Source: Kiritimatiellia bacterium (lineage in GTDB: Bacteria > Verrucomicrobiota > Kiritimatiellia > CAIQIC01 > JAGNIJ01). Taken from it: a DNA stretch of 64,000 nt. A model generated the notes under the pieces. It was not told the origin of the DNA. It made no database searches and was given only the letters and a program-made list of their open reading frames with translations. Where the stretch lies: NCBI GenBank assembly GCA_018001225.1, contig JAGNIJ010000001.1:91384-155383 (forward strand). Direction: 5' to 3'. Positions 7,311 to 16,471 of this stretch are shown one piece after another; position 1 is the first letter of the stretch, and each line of letters opens with the position of its first letter. A program made the translations under genes and the position numbers.

Positions 7311-8612
7311 ATGCCGGCCCCAAGAAAAATCGCGGGTGACATCCTCAAGCAGCTTCTCGCCGGCGGGAACGCCGGGGACGAGGTCCATCGGCTGGCTCCC
7401 CGGCCGCCGGACAAGGATCCGTTGCCCCCGCACGTGCCGCACGGTAACGATCACACGGCCACGGGACTGGAAAAACGCCGGGCGTTTCTGAAGGAGCAAG
7501 GCCTGCGGATCGACAACCTGTCGGGCCTGATTCCCGACCCGGCGCCGGAATCGTTGGCGGGGCACGTCGAGAACTTCGTCGGTTACGCGAAAGTCCCGGT
7601 GGGCGTCATCGGGCCGCTGCGGGTCAACGGGGCGCACGCGCACGGCGATTTTTTCGTGCCGCTCGCGACGTCCGAGGGCGCCCTGGTCGCGTCGTACAAC
7701 CGCGGCGCGTACGTGATCAGCCAGTCCGGCGGCGCGGCGGCGATGTGCCTGACCGAGAGCGTGTCGCGATCGCCCTGCTTCGCGTTCCGCTCCCTGGCCG
7801 ACGCGGGCCTGTTCCTGGCCTGGGCGCTGCCGCGCTTCGAGTCGTTCCAGAAGATCGTGGCGACCACGTCCGGCCACGCGCGGCTGCTGGACCTACGGAC
7901 CGTGATGCTGGGCAAGGAACTGTACCTGATTCTCGACTTCACCACGGGCGACGCGTCCGGGCAGAACATGGTCACGCTCGCGGCCGACGCGCTGGCGCGG
8001 CGCCTCGTCGCCGAGTCGCCGGTGAAGCCGGAGCACTGGTACGTCGAGGGCAACCTTTCCGGCGACAAGAAGGCGACGATGCTCTCGTTCCTGTTCGCCC
8101 GCGGGAAGAAGGTGGTCGCCGAGGCTGTGATCCGCCGGGACTTGCTGAAGAAGGTCATCCACGTCACGGTGGACGAGATGCTCGCGGGCTGGCAAGTCTC
8201 CGTGCTCGGCGGTATCCAGAGCGGGGCCATCGGCGCGCAGGGCCATTTCGCCAACGCCCTGGCGGCGCTGTTCATCGCGTGCGGGCAGGACGCCGCCTGC
8301 GTCGCGGAGGCGTCGGTGGGCCTGACGCGGATGGACAAAACCGCGGACGGCGACCTGTACGTGTCCATCAGCCTGCCGAACCTGATCGTCGGCACGGTCG
8401 GCGGCGGGACGACGCTGCCCGGCGCGCGGGAAGGTCTGGCGATGCTGGGCTGCGCCGGGGAGGGCGGCGCCCGGAAGTTCGCCGAGATCTGCGCGGCCAC
8501 CGCGCTGGCGGGCGAGATATCGCTGACCGGCGCGATCATTGCGGGCGAGTTCTCGCAGGCCCACGCGCGATACGGGCGGAAACGCAAGGCGGAGAAGCCC
8601 CATGCCGGATGA
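7311..8612 (+). CDS. Hydroxymethylglutaryl-CoA reductase
   Basis: A 433-residue enzyme that reduces HMG-CoA to mevalonate with NAD(P)H. All catalytic landmarks are seen: ENFVGYAKVPVGVIGPL (87-103), Glu122 in ATSEGALVAS, the cofactor motif GDASGQNM (213-220), Lys253/254 in GDKK, Asp327 in CGQDAA, GTVGGGT, and C-terminal His418 in QAHARYGR. HMGR implies a mevalonate-type isoprenoid route, which is not universal in bacteria. The other mevalonate genes are not in the window. The last 11 bp overlap the start of the BtaA-like gene, so it heads a three-gene operon. Confidence 0.92.
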   Translation: MPAPRKIAGDILKQLLAGGNAGDEVHRLAPRPPDKDPLPPHVPHGNDHTATGLEKRRAFLKEQGLRIDNLSGLIPDPAPESLAGHVENFVGYAKVPVGVIGPLRVNGAHAHGDFFVPLATSEGALVASYNRGAYVISQSGGAAAMCLTESVSRSPCFAFRSLADAGLFLAWALPRFESFQKIVATTSGHARLLDLRTVMLGKELYLILDFTTGDASGQNMVTLAADALARRLVAESPVKPEHWYVEGNLSGDKKATMLSFLFARGKKVVAEAVIRRDLLKKVIHVTVDEMLAGWQVSVLGGIQSGAIGAQGHFANALAALFIACGQDAACVAEASVGLTRMDKTADGDLYVSISLPNLIVGTVGGGTTLPGAREGLAMLGCAGEGGARKFAEICAATALAGEISLTGAIIAGEFSQAHARYGRKRKAEKPHAG

Positions 8613-9684
8613 CCTCGCGCAGCGCGTGCGGCTCGACTTCATCCGCTACGCCAACTGCTGGGAGGATCCGCGCCTCCTGTTCGAGGCGCTTCAGCCCTCC
8701 GGCAAGCGGATCCTGTCCATCGCGTCCGGCGGCGACAACAGCCTCGCGTTGATCGGCGAGGGGGCGGAGGTCGTCGCCGCCGACTTGAGCCGCGCGCAGC
8801 TCGCCTGCGTCGAGCTCAAGATCGCCGCGATCCGCGAGCTGGACGACGCGGCCTTGTTCGCCTTTCTAGGCCTGCGGCCCTCGGCGGACCGGCTTGCGGT
8901 TTATGATAACAAACTGCGCCCGCGCCTTTCCGAAAACGCCGCCGCGTTCTGGACCGGCCGTCCCGGTGACGTCGCCGCGGGCCTCATCCACGCCGGCAAG
9001 TTCGAGAACTACTTCCGGCTTTTCCGGACGCGCGTGCTGCCGCTGATCCACGGGCGGCGGACGGTGGCGGCGCTGCTCGAGCCCCGGGACGCGGCGGGCC
9101 GCCGGGATTTCTATGACCGGCGTTGGAACAACCGGCGCTGGCGCTGGATGTTCCGGCTGTTCTTCAGCCGGCGGGTCATGGGGCGCTTCGGCCGCGACCC
9201 GGAATTCTTCCGTTACGTCGAGGGCTCCGTCGCCGACCGCATCCTGCGGCGCGCCGAGCACGCCCTGGCCGTTCTGCCGACGCACGACAACCCGTACCTG
9301 GAATACATCCTCACCGGGAATTTCGCCCGCGCCCTGCCGCCGTACCTCGAGCCCGCGCGCCTGGCGCGCATCCGGGCTCACCTGGACCGTCTCGCGCTGT
9401 TCGAGGGCCCGGCGGAGGAGGCTCCCGGCGGGTTCGACGGATTCAATCTCTCCGACATCTTCGAGTACATGCCGCCGGACCTGGCCGAGGCCGTGTACGG
9501 GAAGTTGCTCGACAAGGCGCACACCGGTGCGCGGCTGGCCTACTGGAACATGCTCGTGCCGCGCGCCTGCCCGGAAAAATTCCGGCCGCGCGCGGAGGCC
9601 TTGGACGACCTGGCCGCGCGTCTGTTCGAGCGGGACCGCGCGTTCTTCTACCGGCGATTCGTGGTCGAAGGAGTGCGGGCATGA
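8602..9684 (+). CDS. DUF3419/BtaA-like 3-amino-3-carboxypropyl transferase
   Basis: A 360-residue protein of the DUF3419 family, whose known member BtaA transfers the aminocarboxypropyl group of S-adenosylmethionine to diacylglycerol in betaine-lipid synthesis. Diagnostic stretches are FIRYANCWEDPRLL (residues 14-27), the SAM-binding ILSIASGGDNSLALI followed by VVAADLSRAQLACVELK, and the C-terminal FNLSDIFEYM. The start at 8602 overlaps HMGR, and the stop overlaps the next gene by ATGA. No BtaB N-methyltransferase lies alongside, so the final product may not be DGTS. Coupling to HMGR and a lipid-alcohol kinase-like gene suggests a polar isoprenoid or betaine-type lipid, by inference. Confidence 0.85.
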   Translation: MPDDLAQRVRLDFIRYANCWEDPRLLFEALQPSGKRILSIASGGDNSLALIGEGAEVVAADLSRAQLACVELKIAAIRELDDAALFAFLGLRPSADRLAVYDNKLRPRLSENAAAFWTGRPGDVAAGLIHAGKFENYFRLFRTRVLPLIHGRRTVAALLEPRDAAGRRDFYDRRWNNRRWRWMFRLFFSRRVMGRFGRDPEFFRYVEGSVADRILRRAEHALAVLPTHDNPYLEYILTGNFARALPPYLEPARLARIRAHLDRLALFEGPAEEAPGGFDGFNLSDIFEYMPPDLAEAVYGKLLDKAHTGARLAYWNMLVPRACPEKFRPRAEALDDLAARLFERDRAFFYRRFVVEGVRA

Positions 9685-11024
9685 CGTGGCCATTGCACAG
9701 CGATCTCATCGGGGCTCTCGCTTTCGGCGTCCTGTTCCTGCCCGTGCTGGGCGCGGCGGAGTGGATGCGGCGGCGCGGCGCGGGCGGGGAGGCCACGCGG
9801 AAGGTCGTGCACGTGGCGGGCGGGCTGTTGAGCCTGGCCCTGCCGGGGCTGGTCCGGTCGCCCGCGACGGTGCTCGTCATGACCGCGGCGCTTTCGTTGC
9901 TGTTCCTCTGGGCGAAGCGGCACGCGGCGCTGCGGAGCCTGCACGGCGTGGCGCGGCGGACGAGCGGGACGGAATATTTCCCGCTGGCGGTGTTCCTCGT
10001 CTACGTCGTCACGTACGGCCAGTACTGGCTCTACGCCTGCTCGATGCTGGTCCTGGCCGTCGCGGATGCCTGCGCGGCGCTGATCGGATCGAAGTACGGC
10101 CGGCACCGGTACGAGGTCGAAGACGAGGCCAAGAGCCTGGAAGGATCGGCCGTCTTTCTCCTGATCGCGTTCCTGGCGCTGTGGCTCCCGATGGAACTGA
10201 TGACCGGCCTGCCGCCCGTCGTGTGCGCGCTGTCGGCGCTGCTGGTGGCGGTGCTGGTGACCGGGTTCGAGGCGGTCAGCATGGGCGGGGCGGACAACTT
10301 GTTCATCCCGCTCGGCGTCGCGGTGATCCTCTCCAAGATCACGACCAAGCCGGTCGCCGAGATCGTCTACCAGAACATCAGCCTCCTCCTGTTGGGCCTG
10401 GGGATCGCGTGGGCGGCGCGGCGGACGCCGTCGTTCAACGCGGGGGGAACAATCCTGTTCGGCCTGTTCGTCTTCGGCGCGTGGTCCCTCGGCTCGGAGC
10501 GGTGGGCGCTCCCCGTATTGGCGGCCTTCATGGTCTACGCGGGGGCGCGGACGTTCATCCCCGGGCCCCGCGGGGCCCCGGCGCGTGTACGGGTGCGGGT
10601 CCTGTTCCGGGTGCTGGTGATCCCGCTGCTCCTGCTGGTGACGGGCAACATGGTGCGCCGCGGCCCGCAGTTTTTCCCGCCGTTCGCGACCGCGATGGCG
10701 GTCGTGCTGGCCTTCGGATTGTGGAACCACGTGCTGTGGGCGTGGCGGCCGGCCGGAATCCGGCGTCGCGCGCTTCTATTGCTCGTGGCCGCGATCGCAT
10801 GGGCCGTGGAAATCGTGCCGGCCGGGCGCTGGCTCCCGGGGGGCGCGCAGATGCCCGGCCTGTGGCTTCCGGCGGGATTGGTCCTGGCCGCGTGCGCACT
10901 GGACGACGCCCTTCTCGGGCCGGGGCCCTCGTTCGACGGCGAGCGCGCCTGGCCGGCCTGGCGGCTTGTTCTCACGGCCGCGGCGGGCGCCGCCGTGCTG
11001 CTTGCGCCGCGGGGCCCGGGTTGA
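9681..11024 (+). CDS. Polyprenol/phytol kinase or CDP-lipid synthase-type membrane protein
   Basis: A 447-residue protein with about a dozen hydrophobic segments. The N-terminal half carries the dolichol kinase/phosphatidate cytidylyltransferase signature: RKVVHVAGG near residues 34-42, DACAALIGSKYGR near 130-142, and KSLEGS near 152. Members use CTP to phosphorylate prenols (dolichol, phytol, farnesol) or to activate phosphatidic acid. The second half adds further membrane helices (PSFNAGGTILFGLFVFG), possibly a DUF92-like repeat, and makes it longer than typical kinases. It overlaps the BtaA-like stop by 4 bp and is the last gene of the operon. Confidence 0.75.
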   Translation: MTWPLHSDLIGALAFGVLFLPVLGAAEWMRRRGAGGEATRKVVHVAGGLLSLALPGLVRSPATVLVMTAALSLLFLWAKRHAALRSLHGVARRTSGTEYFPLAVFLVYVVTYGQYWLYACSMLVLAVADACAALIGSKYGRHRYEVEDEAKSLEGSAVFLLIAFLALWLPMELMTGLPPVVCALSALLVAVLVTGFEAVSMGGADNLFIPLGVAVILSKITTKPVAEIVYQNISLLLLGLGIAWAARRTPSFNAGGTILFGLFVFGAWSLGSERWALPVLAAFMVYAGARTFIPGPRGAPARVRVRVLFRVLVIPLLLLVTGNMVRRGPQFFPPFATAMAVVLAFGLWNHVLWAWRPAGIRRRALLLLVAAIAWAVEIVPAGRWLPGGAQMPGLWLPAGLVLAACALDDALLGPGPSFDGERAWPAWRLVLTAAAGAAVLLAPRGPG

Positions 11025-11028
11025 GGCG

Positions 11029-11622
11029 TCAGGGGGCCAGGGCCAGGCGGACGATTTCTTCGACGGTGGTTTTGGGGCCGACGCCGGAGAGGATGTCGCG
11101 GACGCGTTTCTGGGCGTCGGCCTGCTTGTAGCCGAGGGAGACCAGGGCCAGGATGGCGTCGCGCAGGCGCGCGTCCGGTTCGCCGGCCGCCGTCCCGGCG
11201 ACGGCCTCGAGGGCCTCGCCCGCGGTGAGTTTGTCGCGCAATTCCACGACGATGCGCTCCGCGGTTTTCTTGCCGATGCCGGACACGGAACTCAACCGCT
11301 TCACGTCGCCCTGGGCCACGGCGGCCTTGAGGTCGCGGACGGAGAGGCCGCTCAAGGCGGTCAGGGCCAGGCGCGGGCCGATCCCGCTGACGCCCATGAG
11401 CAGGAGGAACAGGCGGCGCTCCTCGTCCGTCGCGAAGCCGTACAGGGCGTGGAGGTCCTCCCGCACGTGGTCGTAGGTCAGGAGCCGCAGGGGTTCGCCG
11501 GGCGCGGGGAGGCGATCGTAGCTGCTCAAGGGGATGAAGACCTCGTAGCCGACGCCCTGCACGTTGACCACCACGCGGGTCGGATCCTTTTCGACCAGCC
11601 GTCCCTCGAGGAAGGTAATCAT
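11029..11622 (-). CDS. ruvA: Holliday junction branch-migration subunit RuvA
   Basis: A 197-residue protein, full length for the family. It starts MITFLEGRLVEKDPTRVV (OB-fold domain I), has helix-hairpin-helix motifs (GVSGIGPRLALTALS and VSGIGKKTAERIVVEL) in domain II, and a C-terminal UBA-like domain III (ALVSLGYKQADAQKRV). RuvA tetramers bind Holliday junctions and load the RuvB motor. It lies 9 bp behind the CsgG-like gene on the minus strand and converges on the lipid operon. ruvB and ruvC are not in the window. Confidence 0.96.
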   Translation of the reverse strand: MITFLEGRLVEKDPTRVVVNVQGVGYEVFIPLSSYDRLPAPGEPLRLLTYDHVREDLHALYGFATDEERRLFLLLMGVSGIGPRLALTALSGLSVRDLKAAVAQGDVKRLSSVSGIGKKTAERIVVELRDKLTAGEALEAVAGTAAGEPDARLRDAILALVSLGYKQADAQKRVRDILSGVGPKTTVEEIVRLALAP

Positions 11623-11631
11623 GAAAAACTC

Positions 11632-12573
11632 CTAGCGCACCATTTCCAGCTGGTCGCCCCGCCGGGCCCGGCCCTCGAGGAGGGTGGCGTGGGCGGAGAC
11701 CGGCTTGACCTCGACCACCTGCAGGCGCCCGACGATTTTCCCGGGCACCGATTCCAGTATGTTCCCGGTGACGGGGTCGGTGATTTCGCGGCCCTGCTCG
11801 CGGACGACAAACCGGTCGCCCGCGCGCAGGCGGGCGTTCGCCCCGCCGTTGATCACCACGTATTCCTCCCCCGCCTCGGCCACGCGGGGCTCCCAGGCGA
11901 CGGGCGGCAGTTCCTTGAGGATGCGGCGGACGGCGTCGCGGAGGGCGGCCTCGGTGGCCCGGCCCAGCGGCGTGCGGAAGAAGGCCTCGCCGCCGAACGA
12001 AACGTTCTTATAGCGCCCCTCGCCGCCGCCCCCGCCGGCGGAGACCGACTGCGCGGCGCGGACGGAGGCGATGATCTCGCCCGACTCCACGTCGGAGATG
12101 TGCATGACGATCGAAACGCGGGCCCGGCTGCCGCCGCCGAACAGGCGCAGCCACGAGGACCCGCCGCCGGCCGCCGCGCGGCCCGTTTCGGTGAAGTCGG
12201 TGACGGAGCCGCGGACGAGGTAGCGCGCGTTTTTCAGGCGGCCCTTCACGACGCGGCCCTCCGCGCGGAACAGGTCGGTGCCCTGGCGGAGGATCTCGCC
12301 GACGACGGTGTCCAGGTGCTGTCGCTCGAGGACGGTGACCCGGCCGGAGTCCAGGAGCAGGGCGGTCAGGAGGTCGGCCATGCCGCTGCCGAGGTTCCAG
12401 CGGCCGGAGGCGTTGGAGAGGTTCTCGAAATCGGTGACGGCGACGACGGGCTGGATCATCCGCTGCCCGGCCGGCGCCCGCCGGGAGATCAGCGGGCCGG
12501 ACGAGGGGGCGCGGCAGGCGGAGAGCCCGAGGCTTGCGACGAGGCCGGCCACAAGGTATGCGGAGCGGGCCAT
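11632..12573 (-). CDS. CsgG-like lipoprotein
   Basis: A 313-residue predicted lipoprotein with the lipobox LGLSAC at residues 18-23. The CsgG/curli-assembly-like domain follows: VAVTDFENLS, GSGMADLLTALLLDSG, VTVLERQHLDTVV, and ARYLVRGSVTDF. CsgG forms an outer-membrane secretion channel for curli, but many distant relatives in this group lack curli genes and have unknown roles. A C-terminal extension (residues 225-313, ending LEGRARRGDQLEMVR) looks like a flagellar-assembly-T-like beta domain. It sits between the receiver gene and ruvA, with gaps of 13 and 9 bp. Confidence 0.75.
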   Translation of the reverse strand: MARSAYLVAGLVASLGLSACRAPSSGPLISRRAPAGQRMIQPVVAVTDFENLSNASGRWNLGSGMADLLTALLLDSGRVTVLERQHLDTVVGEILRQGTDLFRAEGRVVKGRLKNARYLVRGSVTDFTETGRAAAGGGSSWLRLFGGGSRARVSIVMHISDVESGEIIASVRAAQSVSAGGGGGEGRYKNVSFGGEAFFRTPLGRATEAALRDAVRRILKELPPVAWEPRVAEAGEEYVVINGGANARLRAGDRFVVREQGREITDPVTGNILESVPGKIVGRLQVVEVKPVSAHATLLEGRARRGDQLEMVR

Positions 12574-12586
12574 GACCTCCCCGGTT

Positions 12587-12940
12587 TTACTTCAGCGCGA
12601 ACTCGCGGACGGAGCGGAGCATGTCTTCGGGGTAGAACGGCTTGTGGAACAGTTTCTTCACGTTGGGGAACTGCTTCATCTCCTCCTCGTCGAAGTCCGG
12701 GAACCCGGCCATGACGATGACGGGGACCTTGATGCCCTCGGCGGCCATGAGCATGAGCAATTCGGCGCCGTTGATCCCCGGCATGCGGATGTCGAGGAGC
12801 ATCCCGCGGCACTTGGGATCGCGGAGGTGCTTGTAGGCGGTTTCGCCGTCGTAGGCGACCTGGACTCCGTAGCCCTCGTCCTCCAGCATAGTCTTCAACA
12901 GCTGGGTCAGCACCTTGTCGTCGTCTACCACCAGGATCAT
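12587..12940 (-). CDS. Stand-alone CheY-like response-regulator receiver
   Basis: A 117-residue receiver domain with no output domain. It has the acidic pair in ILVVDDDK, the phosphoacceptor Asp in LLDIRMPG (around residue 51), and the conserved Lys in FHKPFYPED (around 102). The usual Thr/Ser position reads VMAGFPD, with Ala in place of Thr/Ser, which may weaken switching. Neighbouring csgG-like and ruvA genes give no obvious partner kinase. It is the first gene of the minus-strand group. Confidence 0.88.
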   Translation of the reverse strand: MILVVDDDKVLTQLLKTMLEDEGYGVQVAYDGETAYKHLRDPKCRGMLLDIRMPGINGAELLMLMAAEGIKVPVIVMAGFPDFDEEEMKQFPNVKKLFHKPFYPEDMLRSVREFALK

Positions 12941-13036
12941 GTTGTGCTATCCTCGCTGCCGATTCTATCCCGCGCGCGGGCGTTGTCACGCGCGGAATAC
13001 GGGAAAGCGATCGGCGATCCTGCCTGGCGCGCCGGG

Positions 13037-13156
13037 TTACGGGGCCGGCGTCGCCGCCGGGGCGGGCTTCCGGCTCGCCTTGGCCTTGAGCTTGAGCCTT
13101 TTCGCGCGGCGCAGGCGGGCTTTCCTTTTAACCGTGACTCTGTGTTGTTGTCCCAT
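13037..13156 (-). CDS. Very small basic protein (39 residues)
   Basis: A short minus-strand gene beginning MGQQHRVTVKRKARLRR and ending in an Ala/Pro-rich tail (PAPAATPAP), with TAA stop. About one third of residues are Lys or Arg. It resembles the small, nucleic-acid-binding-like basic proteins seen in PVC bacteria, but I cannot assign it to a named family. Its upstream region is shared with the divergent sigma-factor gene. A stop codon is present, and the reading frame continues open upstream only as the antisense of the sigma gene. Function unknown. Confidence 0.55.
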   Translation of the reverse strand: MGQQHRVTVKRKARLRRAKRLKLKAKASRKPAPAATPAP

Positions 13157-13224
13157 GGGCCGCGGCTTGTACCAGAAGCCGCCCCATCGAGTCAAGCCGC
13201 CGTCGTCTTTTTTTGCGGCGGCTC

Positions 13225-13276
13225 TTGACGAAATGGCCCGGATGGGAAATATATAGTCGCCTCTTGCGCCTATAAT
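13225..13276 (+). promoter_or_regulatory. Promoter region of the primary sigma factor gene
   Basis: TTGACG (13225-13230) and TATATA (13250-13255) lie 19 bp apart. A perfect TATAAT occurs at 13271-13276 without a good -35 at the right distance. Either could serve the rpoD gene starting at 13307. Confidence 0.4.
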
Positions 13277-13306
13277 AGGCCGTATTATGGCTTGAAACGG
13301 GGAGTT

Positions 13307-15043
13307 ATGGGAAAAACGCCTGTCAAATCCGCCAAAAAAGACAGTCATCGAGCCGCCGCGCCGCCGCGGGATGCCGCCCGCGGCGAAGCCGGCGGGGGCG
13401 GTGAACTCCAGATCCGGGTCAACCGTGAGGAGCGCAGCGCCAAGATCAAGGGCCTCATCAAGCTGGCCGGCGACCAGGGCTACCTGACCTACGACGATGT
13501 CAACGAGGCCCTGCCCGAGAGCGTGATCAGCCCGGACGAGTTTGACGGCATTCTCATCCTGCTGCGCGGCATGGATATCGAGGTGATCGAGGAGGCGGAC
13601 GAGCAGCGCTTCAAGAGCCAGATGGAAAAGGAGGAGCGCGCCCGGCTGACCCAGCGCGTCGACGTCCTGGACGATCCCGTCCGCATGTACCTGAAGCAGA
13701 TGGGCCAGGTGCCGCTGCTGACGCGCGAGCAGGAGGTGGAAATATCGAAGCGCATCGAGGAGGCCGAGCTCAACGCGCGCAACCTTTTCAACCGGTTCGG
13801 CTTCGCGTGCGGCGCCTACCTGGGCGTGGCTGAACGGTTGGAGAGCGGCAAGGAGCGCTTCGACCGGATCATCAGCGACAAGCACGTCGAGAGCCGAGAG
13901 AAGTATCTCAAGCGCCTGCCGGGCCTCCGCAAGGCGATCCTCAAGGATGTCGCGTCCATGCGGAAGAAGTTTGTCGCCGGGCAGAAGGTCAGCTTGAGCA
14001 AGACCGCCCGCCAGCGGATCCAGAAGACCGTCGAGCAGTACCGCGAGCGGCTGGCCGCCCAGTACGAAAAGCTCTATTTCAAGCAGAAGGCGGTCGAGGA
14101 TTTCGTGACCGTCGCCGACGAGTGCCAGCACCGCTTCAAGGCCTGCCAAGACGCCATTGCCCGGCAGGAGCGCGTGGCCAGGAACAAGGGGCGCTCCGAC
14201 ACGTTGCGGCAGGAGCAGGCGCGCCTGAAGAAGCTCGAAGAAGAGCAGGGCTTGGCCACCGCGGACTTTGTCCAGGCTTACCACGATCTCAAGACGTGGC
14301 TGCGCAAGGGGTTGCGGGCCAAGGCCGAGATGGTGGAGGCCAACCTGCGCCTGGTCATCAGCATCGCCAAGAAATACACGAACCGCGGCCTGTCGTTCCT
14401 GGACCTGATCCAGGAGGGCAACATGGGCCTGATGAAGGCCGTGGAGAAGTTCGAGTACCAGCGCGGCTACAAGTTCAGCACGTACGCGACGTGGTGGATC
14501 CGCCAGGCCATCACCCGATCCATCGCCGACCAGGCGCGCACGATCCGCATCCCCGTGCACATGATCGAGACGATCAACAAGCTGATGCGCATCCAGAAGC
14601 AACTCGTGCAGGAGTTCGGACGCGAGCCCACGCCGGAAGAAGTGGCCGAGGAGATGAACCTGCCCGTCGACCGGGTACGCGCCGTGCTCAAGATGGCCCA
14701 GCAGCCGATCTCCCTCCAGAGCCCGGTGGGCGACAGCGAGGACACCCACTTCGGCGACTTCATCGAGGACAAGTCCGCGGAGAACCCCTCCGAGATGACC
14801 GCCTTCAGCCTGCTCAAGGAGCGGCTGCAGGAGGTGCTCAAGACCCTGACCGAGCGCGAGCAGGAGGTCCTGACGCTGCGGTTCGGCCTGGCCGACGGCT
14901 ATTCGCGCACGCTCGAGGAGGTCGGCCGCAAGTTCGCCGTCACCCGCGAGCGCATCCGGCAGATCGAGGCCAAGGCCCTGCGGAAGATGCGCCACCCGAC
15001 CCGCCTGCGCAAGCTCGACGGGTTCCTCGAATTCCCGGATTGA
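13307..15043 (+). CDS. rpoD: RNA polymerase primary sigma factor (sigma70/RpoD)
   Basis: A 578-residue primary sigma factor from ATG 13307 (GGGGAG just upstream; an in-frame TTG at 13292 is possible). Regions run in order: 1.1 (residues 45-105, [18 protein letters not shown]), 1.2 ([17 protein letters not shown]), a non-conserved insert (~150-330), region 2 with [17 protein letters not shown] and the -10 recognition/melting helix [17 protein letters not shown], region 3, and region 4.2 ([20 protein letters not shown]) for the -35 element. A region 1.1 and the non-conserved insert identify it as housekeeping. No primase gene precedes it, unlike the common dnaG-rpoD order. Confidence 0.97.
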   Translation: MGKTPVKSAKKDSHRAAAPPRDAARGEAGGGGELQIRVNREERSAKIKGLIKLAGDQGYLTYDDVNEALPESVISPDEFDGILILLRGMDIEVIEEADEQRFKSQMEKEERARLTQRVDVLDDPVRMYLKQMGQVPLLTREQEVEISKRIEEAELNARNLFNRFGFACGAYLGVAERLESGKERFDRIISDKHVESREKYLKRLPGLRKAILKDVASMRKKFVAGQKVSLSKTARQRIQKTVEQYRERLAAQYEKLYFKQKAVEDFVTVADECQHRFKACQDAIARQERVARNKGRSDTLRQEQARLKKLEEEQGLATADFVQAYHDLKTWLRKGLRAKAEMVEANLRLVISIAKKYTNRGLSFLDLIQEGNMGLMKAVEKFEYQRGYKFSTYATWWIRQAITRSIADQARTIRIPVHMIETINKLMRIQKQLVQEFGREPTPEEVAEEMNLPVDRVRAVLKMAQQPISLQSPVGDSEDTHFGDFIEDKSAENPSEMTAFSLLKERLQEVLKTLTEREQEVLTLRFGLADGYSRTLEEVGRKFAVTRERIRQIEAKALRKMRHPTRLRKLDGFLEFPD

Positions 15044-15127
15044 CCCGGCGGCGGAATATCCTGCGGCGCAAATTGTAGTGGACAAATACCGGCCCCTGTC
15101 GAAACTGTGGCCTGAAAGGAGCTCGTC

Positions 15128-16471
15128 ATGAGCACATGCCCCATCCAGAAAATCGTCAAGCGCGATGGCAACCTGGTGGACTACGACCGAGACCGGATCG
15201 CCACGGCCATCTTCAAGGCCGCCGCGTCCGTGGGCGGCAGCGACCGGGCGACCGCCGAGAGCCTGGCCCTTAAAGTGGAGCAGGACCTGGTCCAGGCCTA
15301 TGGCTCCAAGGCCACGCCCTCGGTCGAGGATATCCAGGATATCGTCGAAGCCGTCCTGATCCGCGAGGGGCACGTCAAGACCTCCCGGGCGTACATCATC
15401 TACCGCCACCAGCGTGCCCAGGCCCGGGCGGCGCGGGCCTACGCGTTCGAGACCTCGGACAACATCCCCTACAAGAAGATTTACGAGGTCCTGCGCTGGA
15501 ACATGGACCACGGCTGCGAGACCGTCGACGGCCTCAACAAGATCATCACCGATGGCAAGCTGCCGGACCTGGTCGCGGCCTGCGAGAAACGGTACAGCGA
15601 CGAGGTCGCGCGAGGCGCGGAGGCCATGCTGGCGCGCCTGCCCGAGATGCGGCTGGTCATCATTGCCGGCCCGTCGTCCTCCGGCAAGACCACGACCACC
15701 ATCAAGGCCAGCGAGCGCCTGAAGGCCGCCGGCGCCGAGCTGGTGGCCATCAACCTGGATCACTATTTCTTCGACCTCGAGATGCACCCGAAGGACGAGT
15801 TCGGGGACTACGACTACGAAACGCCGCAGGCGTTGGACCTCCCCCTCATCAACGAGCACCTCGCGGCGCTGCTGGCCGGCAAGACCATCAAGACCCCGCA
15901 CTACGACTTCAAGACCGGCAAGCGCAAGCTCGACGTGCACGAGATGAGCCTGAAGCCCAACCAGATCCTCATGATCGACAGCCTGCACGGTCTGTACGGC
16001 GAGATGACCAAGAGCATCGAGCCGAACCGGAAGTTCAAGCTCTACATCGAGACGCTCGGCCAGGTGCGGACCGCGGACGGCACGTTCATGCGCTGGGCCG
16101 ACAACCGCCTGCTCCGGCGGATGATCCGCGACAGCTGGCACCGGAACCTGCAGCCGCTCCAGACGCTCACACACTGGCACTACGTCCGGCGCAGCGAGAT
16201 GAAGAACATCGTGCCCTACATCGGCACCGTGGACTACCTCGTCAACAGCGCCCAGCCGTTCGAGCTGCCGATCCTCAAGCACAAGCTCTTCAAGTTCTTC
16301 CCGGAGGCGTTGAAGCTCTACAAGGACGACGCCAAACGCCAGGATGCCTACCTGCGCGCCAAGCGCGTGCACGAGTTCTTCACGCCCCTGACGGCCGTGG
16401 CGGACGACTCGGTCGTCCCTTCGAAGTCCCTGATCCGGGAGTTCATCGGTGGCAGCGAGTACCACTACTGA
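15128..16471 (+). CDS. ATP-cone domain fused to uridine kinase-like P-loop kinase
   Basis: A 447-residue fusion with a good AAAGGAG Shine-Dalgarno. Residues 6-95 form an ATP-cone (VKRDGNLVDYDRDRIATAI ... HVKTSRAYIIYRHQ), the allosteric nucleotide-sensing domain of ribonucleotide reductase and NrdR. From residue 170 a uridine kinase/phosphoribulokinase domain follows: Walker A GPSSSGKTT (181-189), INLDHYFFD, and YDFKTGKR. The C-terminal part carries SWHRNLQPLQTLTHWHYVRR, as in the uridine kinase-like proteins of some thermophiles. It may phosphorylate a nucleoside or related sugar under nucleotide control. It overlaps the next ligase gene by 23 bp. Confidence 0.85.
   Translation: MSTCPIQKIVKRDGNLVDYDRDRIATAIFKAAASVGGSDRATAESLALKVEQDLVQAYGSKATPSVEDIQDIVEAVLIREGHVKTSRAYIIYRHQRAQARAARAYAFETSDNIPYKKIYEVLRWNMDHGCETVDGLNKIITDGKLPDLVAACEKRYSDEVARGAEAMLARLPEMRLVIIAGPSSSGKTTTTIKASERLKAAGAELVAINLDHYFFDLEMHPKDEFGDYDYETPQALDLPLINEHLAALLAGKTIKTPHYDFKTGKRKLDVHEMSLKPNQILMIDSLHGLYGEMTKSIEPNRKFKLYIETLGQVRTADGTFMRWADNRLLRRMIRDSWHRNLQPLQTLTHWHYVRRSEMKNIVPYIGTVDYLVNSAQPFELPILKHKLFKFFPEALKLYKDDAKRQDAYLRAKRVHEFFTPLTAVADDSVVPSKSLIREFIGGSEYHY

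Noticed and set aside
10966..12714. Plus-strand frame of 582 codons over ruvA/csgG-like genes
   Set aside because: Gly/Ala/Asp-rich shadow of three minus-strand genes with clear family motifs.
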